Part shown: piece after piece, positions 17,329 to 26,524 of the stretch | Numbering within the stretch: position 1 is the first letter of the stretch | Layout: every line of letters starts with the position of its first letter | Assembly (NCBI RefSeq): GCF_018343665.1 | Contig: NZ_JAGYPM010000004.1 | Location: forward strand, 396,371 to 460,370 | Direction of reading: 5' to 3' | DNA: 64,000 nt | DNA from: Cytobacillus citreus | Lineage (GTDB): Bacteria; Bacillota; Bacilli; Bacillales; Cytobacillaceae | The notes under the pieces: model-generated | What the model was told of the DNA's origin: nothing | Database searches by the model: none | Seen by the model: only the letters and a program-made list of their open reading frames with translations | Program-made: the position numbers and the translations under genes

Positions 17329-18123
17329 ATGGATAAAACAACGATAATTGGTCTTATTTTAGGAATCATCGCGGTTGGGGTTGGAATGATATTAAAGGGA
17401 GTTAGTCCAGCAGTGATAATTAACCCAGCTGCCATATTAATTATTTTACTTGGAACAGCAGCTACAGTAACAATAGCATTTCCAACGAGTGAAATAAAAA
17501 GAATCCCGAAATTATTTGGCATTATTTTTAAGGAAAAAAAGCAAATGAATCCAGTTGATTTAATAAAAATGATTTCTGATTGGGCTCAGCTTGCTAGAAA
17601 AGAAGGCTTGCTTGCTCTTGAAGCGAAGACAAGTGAAATAGATGATCCGTTTTTGAAAAATGGACTTTCACTTGCTGTTGATGGACAAAGTGCTGATTAC
17701 ATACGTGATGTTTTGAATGAAGAGATTGATGCAATGGAAGAAAGACATCAGGCCGGAGCATTAATCTTTACTCAGGCAGGAACTTATGCTCCTACTCTAG
17801 GGGTATTGGGAGCCGTAATCGGTCTAATTGCTGCATTAGGGAATATGAGTGATACGGATACATTAGGTCATGCCATTAGTGCTGCCTTTGTAGCTACTTT
17901 ATTAGGGATTTTTACAGGATATGTGCTATGGCATCCTTTTGCAAATAAGCTAAAGCGGAAATCCAGGCAGGAAGCGAAGTTGAAAGCAATGATGATTGAA
18001 GGGGTTTTGTCGGTTCTCGAAGGTGAGGCGCCAAGAGTAATAGAACAAAAACTAGCTTCTTATTTGCCTGTAGGAGAGAGAAAGGTTTTTCTTGAAGAAG
18101 GCAGTGTGAAGAAAGATGAGTAA
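17329..18123 (+). CDS. motA: Flagellar motor stator protein MotA
   Basis: 264-residue four-helix membrane protein that forms the proton channel of the flagellar stator with MotB. It is nearly collinear with B. subtilis MotA: MDKTTIIGLILG at the start, RHQAGALIFTQAGTYAPTLG and HAISAAFVATLLGIFTGYVL in the second half. Gene overlap of 8 bp with motB. A sigma-D type promoter lies just upstream, fitting motility regulation. Confidence 0.97.
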   Translation: MDKTTIIGLILGIIAVGVGMILKGVSPAVIINPAAILIILLGTAATVTIAFPTSEIKRIPKLFGIIFKEKKQMNPVDLIKMISDWAQLARKEGLLALEAKTSEIDDPFLKNGLSLAVDGQSADYIRDVLNEEIDAMEERHQAGALIFTQAGTYAPTLGVLGAVIGLIAALGNMSDTDTLGHAISAAFVATLLGIFTGYVLWHPFANKLKRKSRQEAKLKAMMIEGVLSVLEGEAPRVIEQKLASYLPVGERKVFLEEGSVKKDE

Positions 18124-18892
18124 AAGGAAAAAGAAAAGTCATGATGATGGACATGTCGATGAATCATGGCTGCTTCCATATGCGGATCTATTAACCTTGC
18201 TTCTAGCCTTATTTATCGTTCTTTTTGCAATGAGTTCTGTTGATGCACAAAAATTCCAAGAACTTTCAAAAGCATTTAATAGCGCCTTAAATGGAGGAAC
18301 AGGAATTTTTGAATTTCCTAGTCCGATGCCTGATGGAGAAATGGAAACATCGAGTACTGATATCGGTGAGAAGGATAAAGGGAACGAAGCTAAGGAAAAA
18401 GAACAAAAATTACAGCAGAAAATTGATCGTGAAGAGCTGGAAATGATACAAAATAAAGTAAATTCTTATATCAATAAGAACAACTTAGGTGAAAAATTAG
18501 AAACGTCATTAACTGACGAAGGATTATTGGTTTCTATTAGAGATAATGTTTTATTTGCTCCCGGAAGCGCTGAAGTAAGGGAGGAAGATATAAAGGTTGC
18601 AAAAGAAATCTCAGATCTTCTTGTGATGGACCCCCCTAGAAATATTATTATAAGTGGACATACAGATAATGTACCAATCGGGAACGCTCCTTTTGAATCG
18701 AACTGGGAATTAAGTGTTATGAGGGCAATTAATTTTATGAAAATCGTATTACAAAATGAAAACTTAGATCCGAGTTCGTTTAGTGCCAAAGGGTTTGGAG
18801 AATTTCAACCGGTTGCCTCCAATGATACAGCAGAAGGAAAATCCAGAAATAGAAGGGTAGAAATATTAATATTACCAAGAACTGGGAACTAA
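18116..18892 (+). CDS. motB: Flagellar motor stator protein MotB
   Basis: 258 residues. One membrane helix near residues 19-41 with the proton-carrying Asp24 in WLLPYADLLTLLLALF; a charged linker; and a C-terminal OmpA/MotB peptidoglycan-binding domain (IIISGHTDNVPIG, NRRVEILI). It anchors the MotA4MotB2 stator to the cell wall. Translationally coupled to motA. Confidence 0.97.
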   Translation: MSKRKKKSHDDGHVDESWLLPYADLLTLLLALFIVLFAMSSVDAQKFQELSKAFNSALNGGTGIFEFPSPMPDGEMETSSTDIGEKDKGNEAKEKEQKLQQKIDREELEMIQNKVNSYINKNNLGEKLETSLTDEGLLVSIRDNVLFAPGSAEVREEDIKVAKEISDLLVMDPPRNIIISGHTDNVPIGNAPFESNWELSVMRAINFMKIVLQNENLDPSSFSAKGFGEFQPVASNDTAEGKSRNRRVEILILPRTGN

Positions 18893-18915
18893 ACCTTAGC
18901 GGGTTTAGTTTTTTT
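18888..18915 (+). terminator. Rho-independent terminator of motAB
   Basis: ACTAAACC/GGGTTTAGT stem overlapping the motB stop, followed by seven T residues. Confidence 0.8.
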
Positions 18916-19066
18916 ATTTTTAAAGGCACATTTCAAAAATATCGATGTTTTCGTTGATTGGCTGACAAACCAGCCATTTTGGCTGATAAATAAATCAAAC
19001 ATGCTGACAAAGAATAATATTAAACTTGGTAAAAGCAACCTTGTTATAAAAACATCCGTTTATAAA

Positions 19067-19094
19067 AAGAAATCGGCATGTAAGCCGATTTCTT
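19067..19094 (-). terminator. Terminator of the marR-MFS operon, now separated by a repeat
   Basis: AAGAAATCGGC/GCCGATTTCTT stem followed by TTTTTATA on the minus strand. It belongs to the MFS gene ending at 19336; repeat copy C lies between the stop and this terminator. Confidence 0.7.
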
Positions 19095-19117
19095 CTCCCC
19101 ACTTATTGAAATTTCAT

Positions 19118-19339
19118 TTTATCGCAGATTAACGGGCTGTAAGACCCCCACTTCAAGAAGTTGAGTTAAGAATAAATTTCTAAGTGGGGGATCAACAGCC
19201 CGTAAAAGGCCATAAAATGAACACAGACTAAAAGCGCCACATCGTGTGGCAACGTCTGCGTGACCCACTTCCTGTGGGCCGCAACTAACAATCAGTGGGG
19301 GATGAAGGAAAACCCCCACTGATTGAAGTTTCACTTTAT
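19118..19339 (+). repeat. TTTAT-flanked hairpin repeat, copy C (222 bp)
   Basis: TTTATCGCAGATTAACGGGC at the left and GAAGTTTCACTTTAT at the right. Left arm GGGCTGT ... ACAGCCC shows a paired change relative to GGGCAGT ... ACTGCCC of other copies, which supports an RNA or single-strand DNA stem. It keeps the GCCAC-ATCGT-GTGGC and CCCAC-TTCCT-GTGGG hairpins but lacks the two GTCCT hairpins of copy A. Its right TTTAT contains the stop codon of the MFS gene. Confidence 0.85.
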
Positions 19340-20541
19340 ATTGGTAAATCTGCTTTCGATGTAACTGGTTGATCTGCACTTGTTTTTTTGCCGTGCAGGT
19401 AGTAATAAATCATGAAAGCAAACAAAATAACGCCAACAAGGATCAAATATAGAGATGAGAAACCGGTATACACAACGATCATTCCAAGAGTATAGGAGCC
19501 GAGTCCAATACCTAAATCTAAAAATGTGAAGAATGTTGATGTCGCTAATCCTCTCCTTGAAGGATCAGAATTTTTAATCGCAACTGTTTGCAGACTAGGG
19601 GTGAGAGTACCATAGCCTAGCCCAATAATGGCACCAGCGAGTAAAAATAGAAAAGTATTATTAGCCTGACTTAGCAACAACATCCCGATTGCAAATAAAA
19701 TAATGGTCGGGTAAATAATTTTATTTTCTCCGTATACATCAAACCATCGTCCAGTAAATGGCCGGGAAATTAATATGAACACAGCATATACAACAAAAAA
19801 GAAGCTTGCTGCTGTCAGTAAGCCGAGCTGTTTAGCATAGACAGAAATGAACGAAAGGATTCCAGAATAACCAAAGGCTAGAATACCGGCAACGATGGAA
19901 ACAGGTAAAGCACTCTTTTCGAAGAAGCTAGAAAGAGAAAATTTAGCATCTGCAGTATTTTTAGGACTTGGCATGCTTTTTGGAACTTGGACTAGTAAGG
20001 ATAGGAGCAGAGCAAAAATAGCAAGGATAGAACTTAAACCAAATATCCAATTAAAGCTAGCATACTGAATAATGGTTAATCCTGCAAAAGGTCCAATAAC
20101 CATCGCTAAGTTCATAAACATAGCGTAATAGCCAAGACCTTCGCCTTTACGTTCATTTGGAATAATATCAGCAACAATGGCTCCTGTAGCAGTCGTAGCC
20201 ATTCCGAATCCGATTCCATGTAAGAATCGTAAACCGAGTAATAAAGGTAGAGAATCTGTCCAAAAATAAAGAATAGAGGATATTGAGAAAATGGCCAATG
20301 AAAGGATCAATATTTTTTTGCGCCCTAACTCATCAATCCATTTGCCTGTAAAAGGCCTGCACAGCACAGCTGCCATGAGAAAAACAGAAAGAACTAACCC
20401 GACCTGTGTTTCATTACCACTCAAATCCTCTAATACATAAATAGGTAATGTTGTAAGCAAAATATAAAATCCGATAAAAAGAAAAAAGCTTGTAATTGAA
20501 ATACTTAAAAAGTCTTTTGTCCATAATGATTGTTTCTTCAT
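19336..20541 (-). CDS. MFS efflux transporter controlled by MarR
   Basis: 401 residues from the ATG at 20541, chosen for the GGAGG five bases upstream. Twelve hydrophobic helices; the loop 2-3 signature reads RPFTGKWIDELGRKK and a second copy occurs as RPFTGRWFDVYGENK between helices 8 and 9. It is likely a drug or toxin exporter in the cytoplasmic membrane. It follows a MarR regulator in the same operon (51-bp gap). The TAA stop falls inside the TTTAT boundary of repeat copy C. Confidence 0.88.
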   Translation of the reverse strand: MKKQSLWTKDFLSISITSFFLFIGFYILLTTLPIYVLEDLSGNETQVGLVLSVFLMAAVLCRPFTGKWIDELGRKKILILSLAIFSISSILYFWTDSLPLLLGLRFLHGIGFGMATTATGAIVADIIPNERKGEGLGYYAMFMNLAMVIGPFAGLTIIQYASFNWIFGLSSILAIFALLLSLLVQVPKSMPSPKNTADAKFSLSSFFEKSALPVSIVAGILAFGYSGILSFISVYAKQLGLLTAASFFFVVYAVFILISRPFTGRWFDVYGENKIIYPTIILFAIGMLLLSQANNTFLFLLAGAIIGLGYGTLTPSLQTVAIKNSDPSRRGLATSTFFTFLDLGIGLGSYTLGMIVVYTGFSSLYLILVGVILFAFMIYYYLHGKKTSADQPVTSKADLPI

Positions 20542-20592
20542 GATGTCCTCCAACTAAAAGATTAGCCTCTAACTATTAAGTTCATTATTTTT

Positions 20593-21012
20593 TTATGAAA
20601 AATTATCTTTCATCCTTTTCATTAAATCTAACATCTGTACGATTTCTGTATCTGTAATTTGGTGAAGAACTTGCTCTTCTGATGAACGAACAGCATTTAA
20701 CCAATTAGGGTACTCTGCAAGTGCTGCATCAGTTAGTTTAATTTTCTTTTCGCGTTTATCTATGCCAGGTATCCTTGCTATCCATCCTGACTTTTCTAAC
20801 CTTCCTAATGTCCGTGACATAGTAGGAGCCTCCACTCCAAGATAAGAAGACAGCTCTTTTTGCGTACTCGAACCTTCTGTTTTTAGCTGATAGATGATGG
20901 CCCATTGTGCGGAATATAGACCCAGCGGCACCAGATTTTCGTTTAATAGCTTCGAAAAATGGCGTGTAAATTGGTAAATATGATGAAATAGCTCGCTTTG
21001 ATTGTTTTTCAT
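20593..21012 (-). CDS. MarR-family transcriptional regulator
   Basis: 139-residue winged-helix repressor with the recognition region STQKELSSYLGVEAPTMSRTL, shortened to its core SYLGVEAPTMSRTLGRLEKS, and wing residues DKREKKIKLTD. AAAGGGG precedes the ATG. It is the first gene of an operon with an MFS transporter. A palindrome ATAGTTA..TAACTAT 18 bp upstream of its start is a good candidate operator for autoregulation. Confidence 0.93.
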   Translation of the reverse strand: MKNNQSELFHHIYQFTRHFSKLLNENLVPLGLYSAQWAIIYQLKTEGSSTQKELSSYLGVEAPTMSRTLGRLEKSGWIARIPGIDKREKKIKLTDAALAEYPNWLNAVRSSEEQVLHQITDTEIVQMLDLMKRMKDNFS

Positions 21013-21029
21013 ATAATCCCCTTTGAATA

Positions 21030-21049
21030 ATAGTTACCTAGCTAACTAT
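21030..21049. promoter_or_regulatory. Candidate MarR operator
   Basis: Inverted repeat ATAGTTA-N6-TAACTAT with TAG/CTA inside, just upstream of the marR start, as in many MarR-family operators of Bacillus. Confidence 0.55.
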
Positions 21050-21193
21050 ATAGTATTATTTGTGAAATATCTACACATGTGATTTAAAACACAAAAAAGA
21101 TTATTTCACTTCATCGATTTACCATAATATTTTCAACTTTCTTTCACAAGTATTTGCTAGATTGGTAAATATATAAGGCAGAGGATGTGGACA

Positions 21194-22555
21194 ATGGGGA
21201 AAGTGATAAATGACGGGCTGCTGTTGTTCTATGGGTGCATATTTTTCTTGTTCATCCCTTGGAATACGGATGCTGCAGCAGCAGAAGTGACAGTGGAATC
21301 TGATATGAATCTTCAGGAAATGATTGATCATGCAGAACCTGGTGATACATTAAATATTCAAGAGGGGTTATATCGTGGATCCATCACAATTTCTAAACCA
21401 ATAACTCTCGTCGCCCAAAATGGAGCGATCATTGATGGAAGAGGAAATGGAAATGTCATAACGATTGCTTCTGATGGAGTTGTCATAAAGGGATTTACGA
21501 TCCAGAATAGCGGAAAGGATAAGGATAACAGCGGGATATTATTGAAGGAAGTAAAGGACGTTGTAATAGATTCTAACCATATTTCTAATGTATTGTTTGG
21601 GATTTATTCTGAAAAAAGTTCGAACAATATTATCAAAAATAATGACATTGAAAGTTTTGATACCCATTTTTCTAAGCGTGGCAATGGGATCCATCTTTAT
21701 TATGGGCATGGGAACTTCATTGGGAATAATCGGATAAAAAATGTCCAAGATGGGATTTATTTTGATTCTAATTCAAAAAGTAACATTCAAAATAATACCG
21801 TTGAAGATTCCAGATACGGCTTCCATTTCATGTTCAGTGAAGATATTTCAGCTGAAGAAAACGACATTCAAAAAAATGTGACTGGTTTTATGATCATGGA
21901 TTCTAAGAATCTTCAGTTTAATCGAAATCAAATTACCGATCAGTTTCATTTTAGAGGCTTTGGCATTCTCATTTATGATTCTTCCAATATTGTTATCGAA
22001 GAAAATGAAATAAGGCAGAATAGCTCAGGTCTTTATTTTGAAAATGCGGAGCAGACACATATTAGGCAAAATTTAATAGCTGCGAATCAAGTAGGGATAG
22101 AGTTTAAGGGAGATAACATAGATAACGTGTTGACGGAAAATAATTTTATCGGGAATGTAGTCCAGTCGAAGATTGCCGATAAGGATATCCTTCTTAATGG
22201 ACAACAAAAAGGAAACTACTGGGATGATTATAGCAGCTATGATTTAACAGGTGATGGTATTGGGGAAATACCATATAAAGCAGGCTCAATTTATGATCAG
22301 ATTCTAAAGAGTCATCCGTATTGGCAGTTTTATTTTGAAAGCCCTGCTATCAAAATATGGAGTAAAGCAGAATCAATGTTTCCCTCCATCGGGACAGCAA
22401 ATGTATATGATGAAAAACCGCTAACCTTACCGGTGCATTTTGAAAAAGAAAAGAAAAATCAAAAAGAGAAAAGCAAGTTATCATTATTAATTTACGGCCT
22501 AATTTTAACGAGTTCGTCAGTATTTATTCTATTGAAGGGAAAACGAATGGAATGA
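21194..22555 (+). CDS. nosD: NosD-like copper-site maturation protein (beta-helix)
   Basis: 453 residues from the ATG at 21194, with AGAGG nine bases upstream; the ATG at 21185 lies too close to it. Signal peptide (LLLFYGCIFFLFIPWNTDAAAA), then a right-handed beta-helix built of NosD/CASH repeats rich in N and I (GIYSEKSSNNIIKNNDIE), and a C-terminal membrane helix (LSLLIYGLILTSSSVFILL). NosD works with an ABC transporter (NosFY) in assembling the copper sites of nitrous oxide reductase. It is the first of four overlapping genes. No nosZ is in view. Confidence 0.88.
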   Translation: MGKVINDGLLLFYGCIFFLFIPWNTDAAAAEVTVESDMNLQEMIDHAEPGDTLNIQEGLYRGSITISKPITLVAQNGAIIDGRGNGNVITIASDGVVIKGFTIQNSGKDKDNSGILLKEVKDVVIDSNHISNVLFGIYSEKSSNNIIKNNDIESFDTHFSKRGNGIHLYYGHGNFIGNNRIKNVQDGIYFDSNSKSNIQNNTVEDSRYGFHFMFSEDISAEENDIQKNVTGFMIMDSKNLQFNRNQITDQFHFRGFGILIYDSSNIVIEENEIRQNSSGLYFENAEQTHIRQNLIAANQVGIEFKGDNIDNVLTENNFIGNVVQSKIADKDILLNGQQKGNYWDDYSSYDLTGDGIGEIPYKAGSIYDQILKSHPYWQFYFESPAIKIWSKAESMFPSIGTANVYDEKPLTLPVHFEKEKKNQKEKSKLSLLIYGLILTSSSVFILLKGKRME

Positions 22556-23013
22556 GAAAAATACTAGTCTATTTTATCGGTATTATAATACTTTCTGGCT
22601 GTGCAGGAACACAGTCTTTTGAGCCAGTAGAGATTAATCCAGAAATTGATGTTTGCGAAATATGCAATATGAGCATTGCCCATGAAAATTATGCAACTGA
22701 AATTATTTCATTAGAAGGAGATGTATTTAAGTTTGATGATATTGGCTGCATGGTTGAGTTTTTAGAAAAGGATAAGTCCCTTGCTAAGGATGAAGTAGCA
22801 AAACAATTCGTTAGAGATTCGGAAACAGGAGAATGGCTTGAGCTTAAAGACGCTTTTCATGCCTATCACCCTGAGTTTTGGACCCCGATGGCAAATGGCA
22901 TCGTCACTTTTAAAGATCAAGAAAGGGCAGAAAGTTATATGAAGGAGCAGGGAAAAGGCGAGTTATATAATTACGAACGATTTCTCAAGCACCAATGGAG
23001 TTGGAAACAATGA
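22552..23013 (+). CDS. nosL: NosL copper chaperone lipoprotein
   Basis: 153 residues; signal peptide with lipobox LSGC (Cys at about residue 17), then the NosL domain with CEICNMSIAHEN, the Cys/Met copper-binding part. NosL delivers Cu(I) to nitrous oxide reductase. ATG overlaps the nosD stop (ATGA), so it is translationally coupled. Confidence 0.9.
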   Translation: MRKILVYFIGIIILSGCAGTQSFEPVEINPEIDVCEICNMSIAHENYATEIISLEGDVFKFDDIGCMVEFLEKDKSLAKDEVAKQFVRDSETGEWLELKDAFHAYHPEFWTPMANGIVTFKDQERAESYMKEQGKGELYNYERFLKHQWSWKQ

Positions 23014-23834
23014 GTATATACAAAATTGCTCGACAGCAGCTGACTCTTATTATGAGAAGTAAGTGGCTTGGCAGTTTCGGTATGCTGTTTGCACTCTTAG
23101 CTGTATTTGTCACATATTTTGGAAATTCAGGTCAATCTGGTTATACTGGATTCAGCCGCATGACTGCCAGCCTCCTTAATTTAAATCTATTATTAATACC
23201 ATTAATTGCACTTCTAATAGGGAGCTTATTTATAGCCGGCGAAAAAGAAGATAGGGGGTTAATGCTGCTTTTAACCTATCCTGTTTCAGTCAAATCTGTT
23301 CTAGTCGGAAAATATATAGGTCTTTTCTTGTCGCTATGGTCTGTTATTACTTTTGGGTATGGGGCAGCGGCCATTGTCATGTTTATTGGAAATGCAGATA
23401 CCTCTATTTCAGTAATGTTTTTATTCTATTTTCTATCTTTATTATTAGCAGTATTTTTTTTAGCATTGTCGATGATGATTGGTTTATGGTCGAGAACGCG
23501 TTTTCAGGCATTAGGTATGAGTTTAATTGTTTGGGCCATCTCAGTTTTATTTTATGAGTTCATTGTCATGGGACTGAGTATATTTGTCACAAAAGAGTGG
23601 ATTCTTACATTATTGTCGATTTCAATCTTCTTAAATCCGGTGGAACTAATTAGAGTATGGGCAATCCTTTCTTTAGATGGAGCGTCTGTTTTTGGACCAA
23701 ATTTGTACGATTTAACAGTATGGGCAAATGGCTGGTTAGGGCAATGTCTATTTGTTATAGCATCACTCTTATGGGTGACAGTACCTTTTTATTTTAGCCA
23801 CCTGTTTGTTAAAAGGAGAATAGGAAATGAGTAA
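23010..23834 (+). CDS. nosY: NosY-like ABC-2 permease
   Basis: 274 residues from the ATG at 23010, which overlaps the nosL stop (ATGA) with GGAG nine bases upstream. Six hydrophobic segments and the cytoplasmic REDRGLM-type loop, here GEKEDRGLMLLLTYPVSVKS, typical of ABC-2 permeases of the NosY/GldF group. It partners NosF and NosD. Confidence 0.85.
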   Translation: MSIYKIARQQLTLIMRSKWLGSFGMLFALLAVFVTYFGNSGQSGYTGFSRMTASLLNLNLLLIPLIALLIGSLFIAGEKEDRGLMLLLTYPVSVKSVLVGKYIGLFLSLWSVITFGYGAAAIVMFIGNADTSISVMFLFYFLSLLLAVFFLALSMMIGLWSRTRFQALGMSLIVWAISVLFYEFIVMGLSIFVTKEWILTLLSISIFLNPVELIRVWAILSLDGASVFGPNLYDLTVWANGWLGQCLFVIASLLWVTVPFYFSHLFVKRRIGNE

Positions 23835-24558
23835 AGAATACTTAATAGAATTAGAAGGTATAACGAAACGTTATACTGAACATAAGCAAATTGGAGAAAT
23901 CTCTTTTCCTATTAAAAAAGGAGAAATAACAGCTCTTTGTGGTGGAAATGGGGCTGGAAAAAGTACGCTTATTAAATTGCTGACAGGGATAATAAAGCCA
24001 ACGAGCGGAACAATGAAGGCAGATGGGAAACCAGTTGATCCAATGAGTGAGCGATATAAGGCTTTTTTTTCTTATATGCCTGATGATATGATATTCCCTA
24101 ATCAGCTAACAGGATTGGAAATGCTCCTTTTTTTTGCTGGCTTGCAAGGGATTGCAAAGTCTAGAGTCGATGAAGTGCTAAAAAGGGTTGGTTTATTTGA
24201 AGATCGTAGGAAATTGATTAAGCATTATTCAAAAGGAATGCAGCAGCGGCTCTCGCTTGCTCAGGCTCTCCTTTCAGCAGCGCCCCTCCTTATCCTTGAT
24301 GAACCAACGAACGGGCTTGATCCTTTCTGGGTATTTCGTTTTAAAGAAATAATAAAAGAAGAAAAAGAGGCAGGGAAAACGATCCTTTTTTCCACTCATA
24401 TTCTGTCAATCGTAGAGGAAATTGCTGATACAGCTATCTTCCTTGAAGAAGGAAAGCTAATATATCATGAAAATATAGATGTTTTAACAAATACTGCTGG
24501 AAAGTATAATTCTCTAGAAAAAGTTTTTTTTGAAAAACAAATAGTCGGTGTAAAATAG
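23827..24558 (+). CDS. nosF: NosF-like ABC transporter ATPase
   Basis: 243 residues. Walker A GGNGAGKST, signature YSKGMQQRLSLAQAL, Walker B LLILDEPTNGLDP and the switch His in STHILS. Overlaps nosY by 8 bp. It energises the NosDFY complex of copper-site biogenesis. The operon ends at a bidirectional terminator (24560-24588). Confidence 0.9.
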   Translation: MSKEYLIELEGITKRYTEHKQIGEISFPIKKGEITALCGGNGAGKSTLIKLLTGIIKPTSGTMKADGKPVDPMSERYKAFFSYMPDDMIFPNQLTGLEMLLFFAGLQGIAKSRVDEVLKRVGLFEDRRKLIKHYSKGMQQRLSLAQALLSAAPLLILDEPTNGLDPFWVFRFKEIIKEEKEAGKTILFSTHILSIVEEIADTAIFLEEGKLIYHENIDVLTNTAGKYNSLEKVFFEKQIVGVK

Positions 24559-24559
24559 T

Positions 24560-24588
24560 AAAACCGCTGCAAAGTTTGCAGCGGTTTT
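24560..24588. terminator. Bidirectional terminator between nosF and the second nosL
   Basis: AAAACCGCTGCAA/TTGCAGCGGTTTT stem with T-runs on both strands, serving the convergent genes. Confidence 0.85.
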
Positions 24589-24605
24589 TATTCGAATATT
24601 AATGT

Positions 24606-25226
24606 TTAATGACTATTTTCAGATTCATCGTCATGTTCATTATGATCGTCTTCTTCTTTATTTTTCATCTTTTCCATCTTTTTTATATATCTTTCATTTG
24701 AAACCTTATCTATCTCTTCCCAACTAGAAAGGGTAGCTTCCATATCTGTTTTCTCACTTGTGAATTTATCTGCGCTATCTTGTGTTTCAAAAAAAGCATA
24801 TCCATATTTCATCGGTGTTTGCATGTCAGAGTGGACTGGAATTGCTTTCTCTGCGTCAATCCAATCGGCTGATAGATAGTCCCGAACCCACTTCTCATCT
24901 AGTTTTTCACCGGTTTTTCTTTCATAGTTTAACAGGCAGCCAGAATCATCAAAAAAAAGATTCTCCCCTTTTGAGTTAAGTGCTTGTGCAGTAAAGACGC
25001 CCATTGTTTCATCCTTTAAATAAATTTTCATATCACAAAAAGCACATTTATGTTCTTCTGTCGGTTCAATTGAACTAGCTGTTTGAGCCGTAGTCTCCTC
25101 ATTAATATTTTCAGTATCTACTTTTGGCTTTTCTTTGGCTGTCCCACTATCAGCTGATTTGTCTCCACAGGCAGCTAAAGCAAATACTGTCAATCCACTT
25201 AGCAATAATAAAACTAGTTTCTTCAT
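24606..25226 (-). CDS. Second NosL-domain lipoprotein with His/Asp/Glu-rich tail
   Basis: 206 residues. Lipoprotein signal MKKLVLLLLSGLTVFALAAC, an acidic linker, a NosL domain with CAFCDMKIYLKD and the FDDSGCLLNYER segment, and a charged C-terminus ending DDHNEHDDESENSH that could bind metal. Convergent to the nosDLYF operon. It is likely another extracytoplasmic copper chaperone, longer than nosL by about 50 residues. Confidence 0.82.
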   Translation of the reverse strand: MKKLVLLLLSGLTVFALAACGDKSADSGTAKEKPKVDTENINEETTAQTASSIEPTEEHKCAFCDMKIYLKDETMGVFTAQALNSKGENLFFDDSGCLLNYERKTGEKLDEKWVRDYLSADWIDAEKAIPVHSDMQTPMKYGYAFFETQDSADKFTSEKTDMEATLSSWEEIDKVSNERYIKKMEKMKNKEEDDHNEHDDESENSH

Positions 25227-25409
25227 TCATCTTACCCCCAGTAATTATTCTCAAGAACAGTTTAATGAATAATTGTGATAAAAAAATGAGGAGAATAAGG
25301 AATAAAAGTGAGGTTATAAGGGGAATTATTACAAATTTAAGAACACTATTGCTTTATTGTGAACAAAAGTTTATTATAAAAACATAAGTTTATTTCCGAG
25401 GACTGAAGG

Positions 25410-26507
25410 ATGATGAATGAAAAGGAACAGTTAATATTAAGGCTCATTAAAAATGACCCATTTATTTCACAAAATGAACTAGCGGAAAAGACAGGGCTGT
25501 CAAGATCAGCTGTTGCAGGCTATATCTCTTCTCTAACAAAAGAAGGGAAGCTGCTTGGTAGAGCCTATGTTCTACCGGAAAGAAAGGATATTGTCTGTAT
25601 TGGGGGGGCCAATGTAGACAGAAAAATTCAGGCTTTAAGTAATCTTCAATTTGGAACGTCTAATCCTGCCGAAAGTTCTCAATCATGCGGAGGGGTCGCA
25701 CGAAATATTGCAGAAAATCTAGGAAGACTTGGCTGTGATGTCGCTCTTGTGACGGTTGTTGGGGATGATCATGAAGGGAAATGGCTTCTAAATGATACAA
25801 AAGCCTATGTTGATATTAGCCCATCTCTCGTGTCTGCCCATTCGGCAACAGGGACTTATACAGCGGTTCTTGATAATGAAGGAGAAATGGCTGTCGCTCT
25901 TGCCGATATGTCTATTTATGACTCTATTGATATCGATTTTATTGAAAAAAGGTGGGGCTATCTAGCATCATCAGAAATGGTCGTCATAGATACGAATTTT
26001 CCAGACAAAGTGTTAAAGCAAATCATTGTTCGTTGTAAAGAGGAAAATATCCCTCTTTGCATTACACCTGTCTCTTCGCCAAAAGCAAAAAAGCTACCTG
26101 AAGATCTGCAAGGGGTCACTTGGTTGATTGCAAATAAAGATGAAGCTGAGGCATTGTCAGGAATGAAGATCAATGATGAGGGGGATTTTTTCAAATCGGC
26201 TGAGAAACTCATGGAAAAAGGGGTAGAAAAAGTCGTTATCACTCGAGGAGATAAGGGTTTAATCTTTTTTACAAAATTGGGTGAAGCAGGCGTACTTCTT
26301 CCTCCAAAGGTCAATGTTGAGGATGTTACAGGTGCAGGTGATTCCCTTGTCGCAGGAATTATGTATGCTCATTTGAAAGGCTTAGAGACTGAAAATGCTT
26401 GTAAAATTGGAATTGCCTGCTCCATATTGACTCTTCAATCACATGAAACAGTTAATCCAAATTTAAATCATCTTCGATTACAAGAAACGTTTAAACAATA
26501 CTTTTAA
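25410..26507 (+). CDS. psuK: Pseudouridine kinase with N-terminal winged helix
   Basis: 365 residues. The first 55 residues form a helix-turn-helix ([20 protein letters not shown]); the rest is a PfkB/ribokinase fold with the N-terminal GGANVDRK and the C-terminal [15 protein letters not shown] containing the catalytic Asp. It phosphorylates pseudouridine to pseudouridine 5'-phosphate. It is followed at 17 bp by psuG, which completes the pathway. The HTH-kinase fusion is known for part of this family and suggests self-regulation. Confidence 0.88.
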   Translation: MMNEKEQLILRLIKNDPFISQNELAEKTGLSRSAVAGYISSLTKEGKLLGRAYVLPERKDIVCIGGANVDRKIQALSNLQFGTSNPAESSQSCGGVARNIAENLGRLGCDVALVTVVGDDHEGKWLLNDTKAYVDISPSLVSAHSATGTYTAVLDNEGEMAVALADMSIYDSIDIDFIEKRWGYLASSEMVVIDTNFPDKVLKQIIVRCKEENIPLCITPVSSPKAKKLPEDLQGVTWLIANKDEAEALSGMKINDEGDFFKSAEKLMEKGVEKVVITRGDKGLIFFTKLGEAGVLLPPKVNVEDVTGAGDSLVAGIMYAHLKGLETENACKIGIACSILTLQSHETVNPNLNHLRLQETFKQYF

Positions 26508-26524
26508 TAAGGAGTTATGACATC

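Noticed and set aside
19119..19379. Minus-strand frame across repeat copy C
   Set aside because: Repeat-derived and overlapping the MFS gene end in another frame.
21061..21084. Possible Fnr box (TGTGA ... ACACA) between marR and nosD
   Set aside because: Half-site spacing and the second half do not fit TGTGA-N6-TCACA.
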